Shown piece after piece: positions 8,640 through 18,349 of a stretch of 64,000 nucleotides of DNA. This DNA is from Hyphomonas sp. (GTDB lineage: Bacteria; Pseudomonadota; Alphaproteobacteria; Caulobacterales; Hyphomonadaceae): the NCBI RefSeq assembly GCF_018402285.1, contig NZ_JAGYJH010000002.1:248001-312000 (forward strand), read 5' to 3'. The translations under genes and the position numbers were made by a program. The notes under the pieces are model-generated. The model had not been told where the DNA came from. It was given only the letters and a program-made list of their open reading frames with translations, and ran no database searches. Every line of letters begins with the position of its first letter. Within the stretch, counting starts at the first letter, position 1.

Positions 8640-8978
8640 TATAGGCCTCTGACCGGCGCGCGTCACCGGTCGGGACGTGTTTCCGTAGGGTCGCGGCGCT
8701 CTGCTTCTTGGGCCTCAAGGGCGCGCTGCAGGTCGCTGGCTGCTCCGCCAGCCTCTCAGTCAGGCAGCGGCGCGCATCAGAAATTACCAGCTCGGCGCCG
8801 GAAAGACCCCGATCACCCCCCGCAGCCATACGTTGCCTACCTTGCCAGCCCAGCTGCGCTTGCCGGGGTTGCTTGCTACTTCCCTCACCGTAATTCCGGG
8901 TGAAAACGTTGCTGCCACCTCCGCAAGCTTATCGTCTCGCGACCAGCGCCGGCGAGGTGCACCAGGTATCAGATCCAT
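8640..8978 (-). pseudogene. Decayed transposase OrfA-like fragment (IS66/IS3 type)
   Basis: From ATG 8978 on the minus strand the frame reads PRRRWSRDDKLAEVAATFSPG and then ITVREVA, which strongly resembles the helix-turn-helix start of IS66-type (and IS3 OrfA) transposases. After EVAS the family pattern continues in a different frame (a QAQLGWQGRQR segment matching the usual SQLFxWRRQ), so there is a frameshift, and the first frame stops at 8784. A third short stretch (reading SDLQRALEAQEAERR) precedes the DsbA-like start. No catalytic transposase or terminal repeats are seen. The boundaries are approximate. Confidence 0.6.
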
Positions 8979-9471
8979 GTATCACAGAGTGAATGCAACC
9001 CGTCTCGGTCCATGTCTCAGGACCCGTCGATATCCCCCGATCATCAACATCGCCGGTGATGCGCGCAAGCCGGCTCTTTCCGGATGCTTACGGCTTATTC
9101 CGTATGACCCTGAAGGCAAAAGCATCTGCGCCAACGACATTCGTCGTGAAATGACGGGCCCGGGAACGCCCGTGTCATAAAGGTTCTGGGAACGCCGGCC
9201 GCCCACGCATCAAATTTAGGCAACGCTGCTCAGAAGGCAGAAAAAGTTTATTCGTTACGCGCTCGATACGAATTTTAGCTTTACTGCTCTGAATAAATTG
9301 GGTTATTGTATCGATCTAGGGGACGTAACATGTATCTGGCTCGCCAAATCCGCGAATTCGCTTTTGATTTGTCCAAGCGGCAGAAAAAATCCGAGATCGG
9401 AACTCGAAGCAGTCCGGCAATGTTGTGTGAAGTGGCAGGCCGGTATTCTCTGCGATTAGGGGGCACGCAGC
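8979..9471. other. Long non-coding, AT-richer stretch upstream of the sulfotransferase gene
   Basis: No convincing gene in either orientation: the reading frames here lack ribosome sites and family-like segments. GC drops clearly between about 9215 and 9420, unlike the rest of the window. It contains inverted arms TCGATAC (9263-9269) and GTATCGA (9308-9314). Together with the transposase remnant it looks like the scar of an insertion. Confidence 0.6.
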
Positions 9472-10320
9472 ATGCGTAGCTCCATAAGCAGAACCGGGCC
9501 CGACTTTGCCGTTATCGGGGCGATGCGCGCAGGCACGACGCAACTCTACGAGATGCTGAGAGGTGTCGAAGGGGTTTCCGTTCCGAAAATGAAGGAGACC
9601 GACTTCTTCTGCACGCGTAAATCCGTATCAAGAGGATATGGGTGGTATGCGCGTCAGTTCAGTCGGGGGGACGCGCTGTGGGGCGACATCTCTCCTAACT
9701 ACGCAAAGACGGATATTCATCCGCAAGCGGCACAGCTGCTTTACGAAGCCAATCCCGAAATGCGGATATTCTTCATTGCGCGTGACCCGGTTGAACGGGC
9801 CATTTCGCATTATAGGATGGTGCATTTCATAGAAGATGATCTTCCGCCGCCTGATGATCTTCTCGCCACAAGGTCCGGCAAGCATATCCTGCACGCCAGC
9901 AGTTACTACACGTGTCTTCTGCCCTTTTGGGAACGTTTTGGGGATCGTGTCACGATCCTTGATTTTGACATGTTGACTGAGCAGTCGATGGAAGTTGTCG
10001 CCTTTATCTGCAAGACGCTCGGCCTGCCGCCGGCAGAGCTTCCGGTCGCTCAGGGCGCGGCTAACTCCTTCAGCGAAGTTTCCCGCATGCCGGGCTGGTG
10101 GGGCCGGCTGCGGCGAACCGAGATAGGCACGGTTCTGCGTGGCCATGCCCCTCGCCCGCTTCTGAACTTTATCAAGGCGAAAGCATCCCTGAATGCACCG
10201 CGCGCGGCGCCGCCACCATTCTCTGAAAAGGTCCGTAGGCAGATGACAGACATGCTTGCTCCGGACATCATGGAGTTCCGCAAGAAAACGGGCCTGCATT
10301 TCGACAACTGGTCTGTGTAG
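9472..10320 (+). CDS. PAPS-dependent sulfotransferase family protein
   Basis: 282 residues. The 5'-phosphosulfate loop AVIGAMRAGTTQLYEML (about residues 13-29) and the 3'-phosphate motif R104-DPVERAIS-HYR are intact. Such enzymes move sulfate from PAPS to carbohydrates, lipids or cell-surface glycans; the acceptor cannot be inferred. AGGGGG lies about 9 nt before ATG 9472. The gene is less GC-rich than its neighbours and uses AGA, ATA and AGG codons, consistent with acquisition. It stands alone between a transposase scar and ubiA. A functional link with the CysQ-like PAP phosphatase at 4235 (which would remove the by-product) is possible. Confidence 0.87.
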   Translation: MRSSISRTGPDFAVIGAMRAGTTQLYEMLRGVEGVSVPKMKETDFFCTRKSVSRGYGWYARQFSRGDALWGDISPNYAKTDIHPQAAQLLYEANPEMRIFFIARDPVERAISHYRMVHFIEDDLPPPDDLLATRSGKHILHASSYYTCLLPFWERFGDRVTILDFDMLTEQSMEVVAFICKTLGLPPAELPVAQGAANSFSEVSRMPGWWGRLRRTEIGTVLRGHAPRPLLNFIKAKASLNAPRAAPPPFSEKVRRQMTDMLAPDIMEFRKKTGLHFDNWSV

Positions 10321-10346
10321 CGCGATTAAGGCGCGCGGCGCTCCAT

Positions 10347-11369
10347 TCAGGTGTCCGGGACACCGGCTTCGGCTGGCGGCGGTGCGTCTTCGGCAAACAG
10401 GCGGCCAGATGTGCCCGCCGGGAACAACGCCGCAATCAGGAAGCCAATGGCAACGATGGCGCCGGCAGGTACGTTTGCCTTGAACATCGCGAGCGCCTTG
10501 CTCTCGCCGCGGGTTTTCAGCGTCATCGCCTGCCAGGCGCCGTGAGCCAGGAACAGGAGCGCCGTCAGCGCACCGAGGCGGCCTGCGCCCTGCGCGTAAG
10601 CGGCGAGGGCGATGAGCGCGGCTGCGCCGGTGTGAAAGCCGAACGAGATCAGAACGGCACGTTCGCCGAAAAGGCGCGCGGTGGAGCGCACGCCGATCAG
10701 CGCGTCGTCTTCCCGGTCCTGAAGGGCGTAGATCGTGTCATAGGCGATCGTCCAGAGAACGAGGCCGAAATAGAGGATGTAGACCGGGCCGGTGATGACA
10801 TCTGCGGTCGCCGCGCCAACCAGAACGCCCCAGTTGAAGGTGAGGCCCAGCCAGGCCTGCGGCCACCAGGTCACGCGCTTGGTATAGGGGTAGATCGCCA
10901 CCAGCGGCAGGGCGAGGAGCGCTGCGAGCTTTGCGTCCCAGGGCAGGCCAAGCCAGATGAGGAAGCCAATGGCGAGCTGGGCCAGCAGGAAAATGTAGGC
11001 CTGCTTGACCGAGACGGCGCCGGACGGGATCGGCCTTGCGGCGGTACGGGCGACCTTGGCGTCAAAATCCTTGTCGGTGATGTCGTTCCAGGTGCAGCCG
11101 GCCCCGCGCATGACGATGGCGCCGATAAGGAAAAGGAGAACCCAGAGGAGGTCGATTGCCTGAAGACCCGCAGGGATGCGGGCAAAGCCGAGGCCCATCA
11201 CGCAGGGCAGGAACAGGAGCCAGACGCCGACGGGCCGGTCCAGCCGCGCCAGCATCGCATAGGGGCGCCAGGCCGCAGGCAGTCGCGCGAGCCAGCCGGG
11301 CAGGGCGGAATCGGGCGGAACAGCTAAATTCCCGTGATTTTCAGGTGGTTGGGGCATGCTCATCATCAC
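10347..11369 (-). CDS. ubiA: 4-hydroxybenzoate polyprenyltransferase
   Basis: 340 residues with about eight membrane spans. Both aspartate-rich prenyltransferase motifs are present: GCTWNDITDKDFDAKV (first) and YDTIYALQDREDD (second), which hold Mg-polyprenyl diphosphate. It makes 3-polyprenyl-4-hydroxybenzoate for ubiquinone in the inner membrane. The start is one of several clustered ATGs at 11369-11358. The C-terminal tail is proline/alanine rich and extends beyond the core. It is divergent from rsmE across 112 nt, an arrangement common in alphaproteobacteria. Confidence 0.95.
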   Translation of the reverse strand: MMMSMPQPPENHGNLAVPPDSALPGWLARLPAAWRPYAMLARLDRPVGVWLLFLPCVMGLGFARIPAGLQAIDLLWVLLFLIGAIVMRGAGCTWNDITDKDFDAKVARTAARPIPSGAVSVKQAYIFLLAQLAIGFLIWLGLPWDAKLAALLALPLVAIYPYTKRVTWWPQAWLGLTFNWGVLVGAATADVITGPVYILYFGLVLWTIAYDTIYALQDREDDALIGVRSTARLFGERAVLISFGFHTGAAALIALAAYAQGAGRLGALTALLFLAHGAWQAMTLKTRGESKALAMFKANVPAGAIVAIGFLIAALFPAGTSGRLFAEDAPPPAEAGVPDT

Positions 11370-11481
11370 CGGATATAGAGCATCTGGCGCGCACTCGCAC
11401 GGGTTGTGATTTCAAAACCACAGGCAAGTTGCGCAAAGGCCACACCTTAACAGGCGCGCAGGCTCAGCTTATAGCGCGGGG

Positions 11482-12252
11482 ATGGCTACGATCCCCCGCC
11501 TCTATATTGATGCGCCGCTGGCGGCATCTGGTCTGGTTGCACTGGATGACGAGCAATCGAACTATCTGCTGCGGGTGCTGCGGCTGGAGGATGGCGCCCC
11601 GGTGCGCGTGTTCAACGGGCGTGACGGGGAGTGGTCAGCTTCGGTCAAAAAGGCCTCTGCGAGGCGCGCGGAAGTGACACTGACGGGACAAACGCGTCCA
11701 CAGACAGGACAAATCCGGCCACCTCTGACACTCCTGTTTGCCCCGGTGAAGAAGGACCAGACCGATCTCATCATCGAGAAGGCGACCGAGCTCGGCGCTG
11801 CCCGGATGGTGCCCGTGCTGACCGAGCGGACCCAGACGCGGACGGTCCGCACTGACCGGTTCCGCAAGATTGCGCTGGAGGCGGCCGAGCAGACAGAGCG
11901 GCTGGACCTGCCGGAGATCGCCGACGCGGCGGGCCTCGATGCGGCGCTGGACGCCCTGCCGGAAGGTATGGCGGTGATCTTCTGCGATGAGGCGGGCGAG
12001 GAGGCCGAGGCGCCCTGGGGCGGAGAGGCGGGCCGGGCGCGGCCGATGCTGGAGGTGCTGGCCGGGCTCAAGGGGCGCCCTGCTGCGATCCTGACCGGGC
12101 CGGAGGGCGGGTTTGCCCCGGCCGAGCGCGCATACCTGCGAGGGCGGGCGGAGACCTGGCCGGTGAGCCTTGGGCCGCGCATCCTGCGGGCGGAAACAGC
12201 GGCGATTTCGGCGATGACGCTGTGGCAGGCGGTGTGCGGGGATTGGAAATAA
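11482..12252 (+). CDS. rsmE: 16S rRNA (uracil1498-N3)-methyltransferase
   Basis: 256 residues. The N-terminal PUA-like domain includes SNYLLRVLRLEDGAPVRVFNG; the C-terminal SPOUT knot has LTGPEGGFAPAE and SLGPRILRAETAA, which form the SAM pocket. It methylates U1498 of 16S rRNA. The gene is followed by gshA 97 nt downstream on the same strand. Confidence 0.95.
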   Translation: MATIPRLYIDAPLAASGLVALDDEQSNYLLRVLRLEDGAPVRVFNGRDGEWSASVKKASARRAEVTLTGQTRPQTGQIRPPLTLLFAPVKKDQTDLIIEKATELGAARMVPVLTERTQTRTVRTDRFRKIALEAAEQTERLDLPEIADAAGLDAALDALPEGMAVIFCDEAGEEAEAPWGGEAGRARPMLEVLAGLKGRPAAILTGPEGGFAPAERAYLRGRAETWPVSLGPRILRAETAAISAMTLWQAVCGDWK

Positions 12253-12349
12253 TGACGCCTCCGTTCAAGATTTTGCATTCCCCCGTTGGCGTTGCCCCAT
12301 TTCAGCCTTATGTCCCGCTCCGGACAAACTGTTTCAGGAGCGCGCCGCG

Positions 12350-13726
12350 ATGACCACGCCAACGAGCGACATCGACGAAGCCTCGCCGCGAATTGCGGGC
12401 AAGCGCGAACTTGTCGAATATATGGAAGGGGGCTCCAAGCCCCGCAGCGACTGGGCCATCGGCACCGAACACGAGAAATTCGGCTTCATCTGGGATGGCC
12501 TCAAGCCGCTCCCTTATGAGGGGCCAGCCTCGATCCTGGCAATGCTGGAAGGCATGCGCGACCGGTTCGGCTGGGACCCGATCCTGGAGGGCGGATATCT
12601 GATCGGCCTTAAGAAGGACGGCGCCAGCGTCAGCCTTGAGCCCGGCGGGCAGTTCGAGCTTTCCGGCGCGCCGCTGAAATCCATCCACGAGACCTGTGTG
12701 GAAGTGGGCCGCCACCTGACCGAGGTGCGCGAGATTGCCCAGCCGCTCGGCATCGGCTTCATCGGACTGGGCGCGAGCCCTATCTGGAGCATGGCGGACA
12801 CGCCCGTGATGCCCAAGGGCCGCTACAAGATCATGACCGCCTATATGGACAAGGTGGGGCGCCTTGGCCGGCAGATGATGTTCCGTACCTCCACCGTGCA
12901 GGCAAACCTCGATTTCGGCTCGGAAGCCGACATGGTTCAGAAGTTCCGCGTGTCGCTGGCGCTGCAGCCGCTCGGCACGGCGCTGTTTGCCAACTCGCCC
13001 TTCCTTGAGGGGCGCCCCAACGGGTTCCTCTCCTATCGCTCACATATCTGGACCGACCTCGACCCCGACCGGACGGGCATGCTGCCCTTCGTGTTCGAGG
13101 ACGGGTTCGGCTTTGAGCGCTATGTGGATTATGCGCTGGATGTGCCGATGTATTTCGTGCGCCGGGGCGGGAAATATCTCGATGCCTCGGGCCTCAGCTT
13201 CCGGGATTTCATGGAGGGCAAGCTGGCGATCCTGCCGGGCGAGCGCCCCGCGATGGACGATTTTGTCGATCATCTCTCCACCATCTTCCCGGAAGTGCGC
13301 CTGAAGCGCTTCCTGGAGATGCGCGGCTCCGATTCCGGGCCGTGGGACCGGCTGTGTGCGTTCTCCGCCTTCTGGACGGGGATTTTCTATTCCCAGTCCT
13401 CGCTGGATGCGGCGTGGGACCTCGTCAAAGGCTGGAGCGCGCAGGAGCGCGAAGCGATGCGCCAGTCTGTGCGTACGCTGGGCCTGCGCACGCCGATCCC
13501 GGGCGGGCGGACGATGCAGGACCTTGCCAGGGAGGTGCTGTCGATCAGCCGGGCGGGCCTCAAGGGCCGAGTGATCTCGGCAGCCGGCGATGATGAGACA
13601 GGCTTCCTCAGCGGCCTCGACGAGATTGCCGCCTCGGGCATCACCCCGGCCGAGCGCCTGCTGCAACGCTATCACGGCCCCTGGAACCGCGACGTGCGCA
13701 AGGTGTTTGCCGAAGAGGCGTATTGA
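12350..13726 (+). CDS. gshA: Glutamate-cysteine ligase (alphaproteobacterial/plant type)
   Basis: 458 residues. ATG 12350 has GGAG about 9 nt upstream. WAIGTEHEKFGF near the N-terminus, LEPGGQFELSGAP, and MMFRTSTVQANLDFGSE are characteristic of the GshA class shared by plants and alphaproteobacteria. It makes gamma-glutamylcysteine, the first step of glutathione synthesis, in the cytoplasm. gshB is not in the window. Glutathione users nearby include MAPEG and the glutaredoxin fusion. Confidence 0.95.
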   Translation: MTTPTSDIDEASPRIAGKRELVEYMEGGSKPRSDWAIGTEHEKFGFIWDGLKPLPYEGPASILAMLEGMRDRFGWDPILEGGYLIGLKKDGASVSLEPGGQFELSGAPLKSIHETCVEVGRHLTEVREIAQPLGIGFIGLGASPIWSMADTPVMPKGRYKIMTAYMDKVGRLGRQMMFRTSTVQANLDFGSEADMVQKFRVSLALQPLGTALFANSPFLEGRPNGFLSYRSHIWTDLDPDRTGMLPFVFEDGFGFERYVDYALDVPMYFVRRGGKYLDASGLSFRDFMEGKLAILPGERPAMDDFVDHLSTIFPEVRLKRFLEMRGSDSGPWDRLCAFSAFWTGIFYSQSSLDAAWDLVKGWSAQEREAMRQSVRTLGLRTPIPGGRTMQDLAREVLSISRAGLKGRVISAAGDDETGFLSGLDEIAASGITPAERLLQRYHGPWNRDVRKVFAEEAY

Positions 13727-13764
13727 GGCTGGCGCGGCAAAGAGCGGCCCGCTAGCCTCCGGGC

Positions 13765-14439
13765 ATGTGCGGACGGTTTTTCAGGGAAGGGGTGAGCTGG
13801 GCAGAGTATCATGCCTGGCTCAACATCATTGAAATTCATGGCGTGGAGCCACCCGAGGCGAACTGGAACATTGCGCCGACGACGATCCAGCCGGTCATCC
13901 GCCTCAATCACGACAGGTCTGCCCGCGAGATGGCGCCCATGCGGTGGGGGCTTATCCCAAGCTGGTGGAGCAAGCCCATCAGGGAGTGGCAGGCGGCCAG
14001 CATCAATGCGCGGGCCGAGGAGGTTGCGCAGAAGCCGACCTTCCGGGGCGCTTACCGCCACAAACGGTGCCTTGTGCCGGTGTCGGGCTATTACGAATGG
14101 TCGGTGCAGGGGAAGACCAAGACCCCATTTGCCTTCCGTCTGCATAACCGGCGGCTGTTCTGCCTGGCGGGCCTCTGGGACGCGGCGCTGATTGATGGCT
14201 CGGAGATCCAGAGCTTCACGATCCTGACCACGAAACCAAACGACTTTACCGCGGGCATTCATGACCGGATGCCGGTGATCCTGCGGCCGGAGGATTATGA
14301 CCGGTGGCTGGACCCGGCTTCGGGCGACCCGTCGGACCTGTTCGAGCCGTTTCCGAATGAGGACATGGATGCCTGGCCGATCGGCCCGGCAGTCGGCAAG
14401 GTGAGCAATAACTATCCCGGATTGCTGGACGACGTGTGA
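13765..14439 (+). CDS. SOS-response-associated peptidase (SRAP/YedK family, abasic-site crosslinker)
   Basis: 224 residues. It starts MCGRF, so Cys2 becomes the N-terminal nucleophile after Met removal. NIAPTTIQPV, INARAE, the VSGYYEW glutamate and the GIHDRMPVIL histidine complete the active site. HMCES/YedK proteins form a thiazolidine crosslink with abasic sites in single-stranded DNA and later self-reverse. No LexA box was identified in the short upstream gap (38 nt after gshA), so SOS control is not shown. Confidence 0.93.
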   Translation: MCGRFFREGVSWAEYHAWLNIIEIHGVEPPEANWNIAPTTIQPVIRLNHDRSAREMAPMRWGLIPSWWSKPIREWQAASINARAEEVAQKPTFRGAYRHKRCLVPVSGYYEWSVQGKTKTPFAFRLHNRRLFCLAGLWDAALIDGSEIQSFTILTTKPNDFTAGIHDRMPVILRPEDYDRWLDPASGDPSDLFEPFPNEDMDAWPIGPAVGKVSNNYPGLLDDV

Positions 14440-14564
14440 GGCATTGCCTCCCTCAAAAGCCTGAACGGCAGAAACGGCCTTGAGCCCCACCCCGCGGCAT
14501 GGTCAAAAGTCACAAGGACAGGGCGCGCCTGCCGGGCGCGTGGGCAGATCAGGGGTTCGAAATC

Positions 14565-16385
14565 ATGATGAGCGTATTTTTTCCGCTGCTGCTCGTGGCA
14601 GCGCCGATCGCCCTTGCCCTCTGGCAGATGCGGGGCCAGCCAAAAGGGCTTTTTGTCCTGTTCTTTGCCGAGATGTGGGAGCGCTTCTCCTATTACGGGA
14701 TGCGGGCGCTTCTGATCTTTTACCTGACCTGGCATTTCCTCTTCGACAGCGATTTTTCACTGACCCTCTACGGCGCCTATGTTGCGCTGGTGTATCTTGG
14801 CCCGCTGCTCGGCGGCTGGGTCGCAGACAAGTATATCGGCTTCCGCAAGGCGGTGACATTTGGCGCTGTGCTGCTGGTTGCCGGTCATGGCCTGATGGGG
14901 TTCCACGGACCCCCGGCCACTGAGACCCTGGTCACGGGCGACACGACTTATGAAATCAACCGTCCCGATTACAGCGAGGCGCGCGAGCGCAGTATCGTGA
15001 TTGACGGGGAGGCGTATCAACTCCTCTCCTTCGTCCAGCCCGAGCGAGGCTCCTCCGCGCGCACCGTTACTTTTGAACGCGGTGGTGAAACCGTCTCCCT
15101 CTCGGGCACCCTCGAGCGAGAAGGCCAGGCGCTTTACGAATTCATCCTGTTTGCGGCGCTTGCTCTGATCGTGGCCGGGGTCGGCTTCCTGAAACCGAAC
15201 ATCTCGACCTGTGTCGGCGCGCTCTATGACAAGGGAGATCCCCGTCGGGACAGCGGGTTCACACTCTACTACATGGGTATCAATCTCGGTGCCTTCCTCG
15301 CGGGCATCTGGTGCGCCATTGCAGCGGCAAATTACGGCTGGACGGCTGGCTTCGGACTGGCCGCCCTCGGCATGCTCGCAGGGCTTGTTGTATTCGTCCT
15401 CGGTCAGGGATGGCTGGAAGGCCGGGCCGACCCGCCGGAGGGCATGGACCTGAAAACCCCTGTGTTCGCAGGTCTCAACCGCGAATGGCTCGTTTACATG
15501 GGCGGGTTGGGGTTTGTGGTGCTCTGCTTCGTGCTGTTGCAGTTTGCGGCCTTCACATCTGCCGCGATGTACCCGGTCTTCGCCGTCGCGACAGCCGGCA
15601 TCCTGTTCTACATGTTCACCCGTCTCGATTCAGAAGCTCGCAGTCCGATGATCGGCTTACTGATCTTGTCAATTTCCTCTGTCCTGTTCTGGACACTGTT
15701 CGATCAGGGGCCGACTTCGCTTAACCTCTTTGCGGCATCCCACGTGACCAACAGCATCGGCGATTGGGAGTTTCCCGCCCCGGCGCTGCAGTCGGCCAAT
15801 CCTTTCTTCATCATCTATTTCGCGCCGGTCATCGCGCTGCTCTGGACCTTTCTGGGCAGCCGACGCTGGGAACCCAATTCTTATGTCAAGTTCGGCCTAG
15901 CCATGCTGCAGATCGGAGCTGGCTTCTTTGTTCTCAATCTCGGTATCCAGTCTGCAACACCGGATGCAGACGGCATGCTGCGGATTTCGGTTGTCTTCAT
16001 CCTCCTCATGTATCTTCTGCACACGACCGGTGAGGTTTTCCTCTCCCCGGTCGGCCTGTCGGCAGTGACAAAGATGTCGGCCCGGCAGATCGTCGGGTTC
16101 ATGATGGGGTACTGGTTCCTTGCCGTGACGCTCGCCAATGTCATCGCAGCAGAAATCGCCAAGCGGACACAGGTCCCCGAAGGGGCGCCGGCAGAAGAAA
16201 GTCTGGCTGCCTACAACATCGTCTACCTTCAACTGGGCGGGTCGGCGGTCGTTTTAGGGATCATGCTTCTCTTGCTCAGCCCGCTCCTGGCCAAGCTGAC
16301 CAATCATGTCGAAGGAGCCGGCGCGGCTGGTCCGGTGTCCGGAAAACCGGCGGCCGCCACAGGTCAGACAGAGCAGGCGCCCTGA
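14565..16385 (+). CDS. POT-family proton-dependent oligopeptide transporter
   Basis: About 607 residues from ATG 14565; an in-frame upstream ATG at 14499 would add an unlikely polar leader. The first helix region contains EMWERFSYYGMRALLIFYLT, the ExxERFxYY proton-coupling motif of POT/PTR transporters, and GFLKPNISTCVGALY is the second PTR signature. A polar insert of about 80 residues (about 105-190) sits between the early helices, probably periplasmic, as in several proteobacterial members. It imports di- and tripeptides with protons. Confidence 0.9.
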   Translation: MMSVFFPLLLVAAPIALALWQMRGQPKGLFVLFFAEMWERFSYYGMRALLIFYLTWHFLFDSDFSLTLYGAYVALVYLGPLLGGWVADKYIGFRKAVTFGAVLLVAGHGLMGFHGPPATETLVTGDTTYEINRPDYSEARERSIVIDGEAYQLLSFVQPERGSSARTVTFERGGETVSLSGTLEREGQALYEFILFAALALIVAGVGFLKPNISTCVGALYDKGDPRRDSGFTLYYMGINLGAFLAGIWCAIAAANYGWTAGFGLAALGMLAGLVVFVLGQGWLEGRADPPEGMDLKTPVFAGLNREWLVYMGGLGFVVLCFVLLQFAAFTSAAMYPVFAVATAGILFYMFTRLDSEARSPMIGLLILSISSVLFWTLFDQGPTSLNLFAASHVTNSIGDWEFPAPALQSANPFFIIYFAPVIALLWTFLGSRRWEPNSYVKFGLAMLQIGAGFFVLNLGIQSATPDADGMLRISVVFILLMYLLHTTGEVFLSPVGLSAVTKMSARQIVGFMMGYWFLAVTLANVIAAEIAKRTQVPEGAPAEESLAAYNIVYLQLGGSAVVLGIMLLLLSPLLAKLTNHVEGAGAAGPVSGKPAAATGQTEQAP

Positions 16386-16417
16386 AGTATCTGTCTGCAT
16401 CGCCTTCCTATGGTCTC

Positions 16418-17683
16418 TTAATCTGAGGACGCCTCTTGGCTGGTGGAGCCTTGGGCGCCGGCCTTGCGGTTGTCCGGGGCGGGCAGGCGTTTGTCAGCAG
16501 ACTTGTCTTCGGGCGGCGCCATGATCTCCGGCGGGTCGGACTGGTCCATGTAGATCGTCTGGCTCGGGAAGGCGAAGGCCGCGCCGTTGCGCTCGATGAT
16601 GTCCATGACAGAGTAGGCAAACGCTTCCTTGATCTCGAGCCATTCTCCCCAGTTGGTTGTCTTGGTGAAGGTATAGATGAGGAAGTCGATGGAGCTTGCA
16701 TTGAAGGCATCGACGCGCACGAACAGGGCGACTTCGGGGGGCTTGGCGATGCGCTCGTCGTTCATCAGCCAGTCTTCGATTTCCTGGCGGATGGATTTGA
16801 GCTGCTCCACCGTCGTGGAGTATTCCACGCCCACGGCCCATTTGATCCGGCGGTGGGTCATGCGGGAGAAGTTGGTGACAGCAGCGTCAGCGAGCTTTGA
16901 ATTGGGAACAAAGACCGGCCCCTTGTCGAAGCGCCGGATAAGCGTGGAGCGGAAATTGATCCGCTCCACGGTGCCTTCGACCACGCCGTCCACGCGGATC
17001 CATTCGCCCGGTACGAAGCGTTTCTCGCCGATAATGAGCAGGCCGGAGATCAGGTTGCGGAAAAGATCCTGAGCGCCAAGGCCGATGGCGATTCCGAAAA
17101 CGCCGAGGCCTGCCAGCAGCGGCGCCACGGCAATGCCCCATTGCTGGGCAACAGCGCCCAGGCCGAGCGCAACCAGCAGGAACTGAAGCGCCTTGATCAT
17201 CCAGTCAACGGCCGGGGCCGACAGGGCGCGTCTGACACCGGTAAGCATGTATTCCAGTATCCGTGCCGCGCGGGACAAGGACCAGAAGATCGTCAGTGTA
17301 ACGACCGACTGGATGATCCGGCCTGCATACAGCTCGACCATCGGATCAACATCCAGCACCTGGATCGAAGCGTATATGCCCGCGACAACGGGAATGATCT
17401 TCAGCGGTGTGGCGACGGCATTTACCAGCGCGTTATCAATTTGCGTGCTGGAGCCGGCTGCCCATCGCGTAGCCCAGACAACCAGCGTGCGGGCAAAGAG
17501 GCCCCGTAACAGGATGGCAAAACTCATGATCAGGAAAACGAGGATGATCTGGCCGAATGTCAGACCATACGCGCCTTCGTTCCAGATGCTGGCGAGATAG
17601 CTGGTCGCATCGCTCACCCATCCGGGCGCATTGCTCTGCCACCAGTTTTCAAGTTCGTTCACTACCGGCGCCGCCGCCATCAT
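16418..17683 (-). CDS. MscS-family mechanosensitive channel protein
   Basis: 421 residues. About five hydrophobic segments in residues 40-215 end in the pore-lining GLGVFGIAIGLGAQDLFRNLISGL helix; next comes the beta domain (FVPGEWIRVDGVVEGTVERINFRSTLIRRFD) and the alpha/beta vestibule, with a charged disordered tail (about 385-421). It releases solutes on osmotic downshift through the inner membrane. The long N-terminal membrane region is larger than in E. coli MscS and similar to YnaI/YbdG types. It is convergent with the peptide transporter gene. Confidence 0.92.
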   Translation of the reverse strand: MMAAAPVVNELENWWQSNAPGWVSDATSYLASIWNEGAYGLTFGQIILVFLIMSFAILLRGLFARTLVVWATRWAAGSSTQIDNALVNAVATPLKIIPVVAGIYASIQVLDVDPMVELYAGRIIQSVVTLTIFWSLSRAARILEYMLTGVRRALSAPAVDWMIKALQFLLVALGLGAVAQQWGIAVAPLLAGLGVFGIAIGLGAQDLFRNLISGLLIIGEKRFVPGEWIRVDGVVEGTVERINFRSTLIRRFDKGPVFVPNSKLADAAVTNFSRMTHRRIKWAVGVEYSTTVEQLKSIRQEIEDWLMNDERIAKPPEVALFVRVDAFNASSIDFLIYTFTKTTNWGEWLEIKEAFAYSVMDIIERNGAAFAFPSQTIYMDQSDPPEIMAPPEDKSADKRLPAPDNRKAGAQGSTSQEASSD

Positions 17684-17783
17684 CCATCCCTTGTTGCCAA
17701 TACAGTAAGCCTGGGTGGCACCTAGGCTTTGGGGGCGGTGATGTTAACCGCTACGGCTGTATTTTTTCAGGTTTTTTCGCGTA

Positions 17784-18320
17784 TCACGCGCGCCGCCATG
17801 CGCCGGGGGCGAGCCCGTCCAGACCCCAGTCACCAATCTGCAGGCGGATCAGCCTCAGCGTGGGGTGGCCCACCGCAGCAGTCATGCGGCGCACCTGGCG
17901 GTTGCGGCCTTCGGAGATCGTCAGCGAGATCCAGCTGTCGGGAACAGATTTTCGAAACCGGATCGGCGGATCCCGCGGCCAGAGGTTTTGGGGCGTTTCC
18001 ACAGCGCTGACGCGGGCAGCGCGCGTGCGGCCATCCTTGAGATCTACACCCCGGCACAGCGCTGCAAGCGCATCTTCCGACGGGATGCCTTCGACCTGTG
18101 CAAGATAGGTTTTGGGCGTGTTGTTCTTCGGGTCTGCGATGCGGGCCTGCTCCCGGCCGTCATCTGTCAGGATCAGCAGCCCCTCGCTGTCAAAGTCCAG
18201 CCGCCCTGCGGGATAGACGCCCGGCAGGTCGATGAACTCCTTCAGGGTGCGCTTGCCGCTGCCCTCATCGGTGAACTGGCTGAGCACGCCATAGGGCTTG
18301 TTGAACAGGATCAGGGTCAT
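17784..18320 (-). CDS. rluE: RsuA/RluB/E/F-family pseudouridine synthase, RluE type
   Basis: 178 residues without an S4 domain, the short form typical of RluE, which modifies U2457 of 23S rRNA. The catalytic motif [14 protein letters not shown] has D42; [25 protein letters not shown] is the family's second signature. It lies downstream of the convergent-free minus-strand MscS gene's promoter side, with a 100-nt gap to that gene. RluE is chosen over RsuA from length and missing S4 domain. Confidence 0.88.
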   Translation of the reverse strand: MTLILFNKPYGVLSQFTDEGSGKRTLKEFIDLPGVYPAGRLDFDSEGLLILTDDGREQARIADPKNNTPKTYLAQVEGIPSEDALAALCRGVDLKDGRTRAARVSAVETPQNLWPRDPPIRFRKSVPDSWISLTISEGRNRQVRRMTAAVGHPTLRLIRLQIGDWGLDGLAPGAWRRA

Positions 18321-18349
18321 GGCGCCGCTATAGGCGCGACCGGGCCGGA

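Noticed and set aside
8833..9206. Open frames of 115 (plus) and 74 (minus) residues in the islet
   Set aside because: No start context, no recognisable domain, and they lie in transposase debris.
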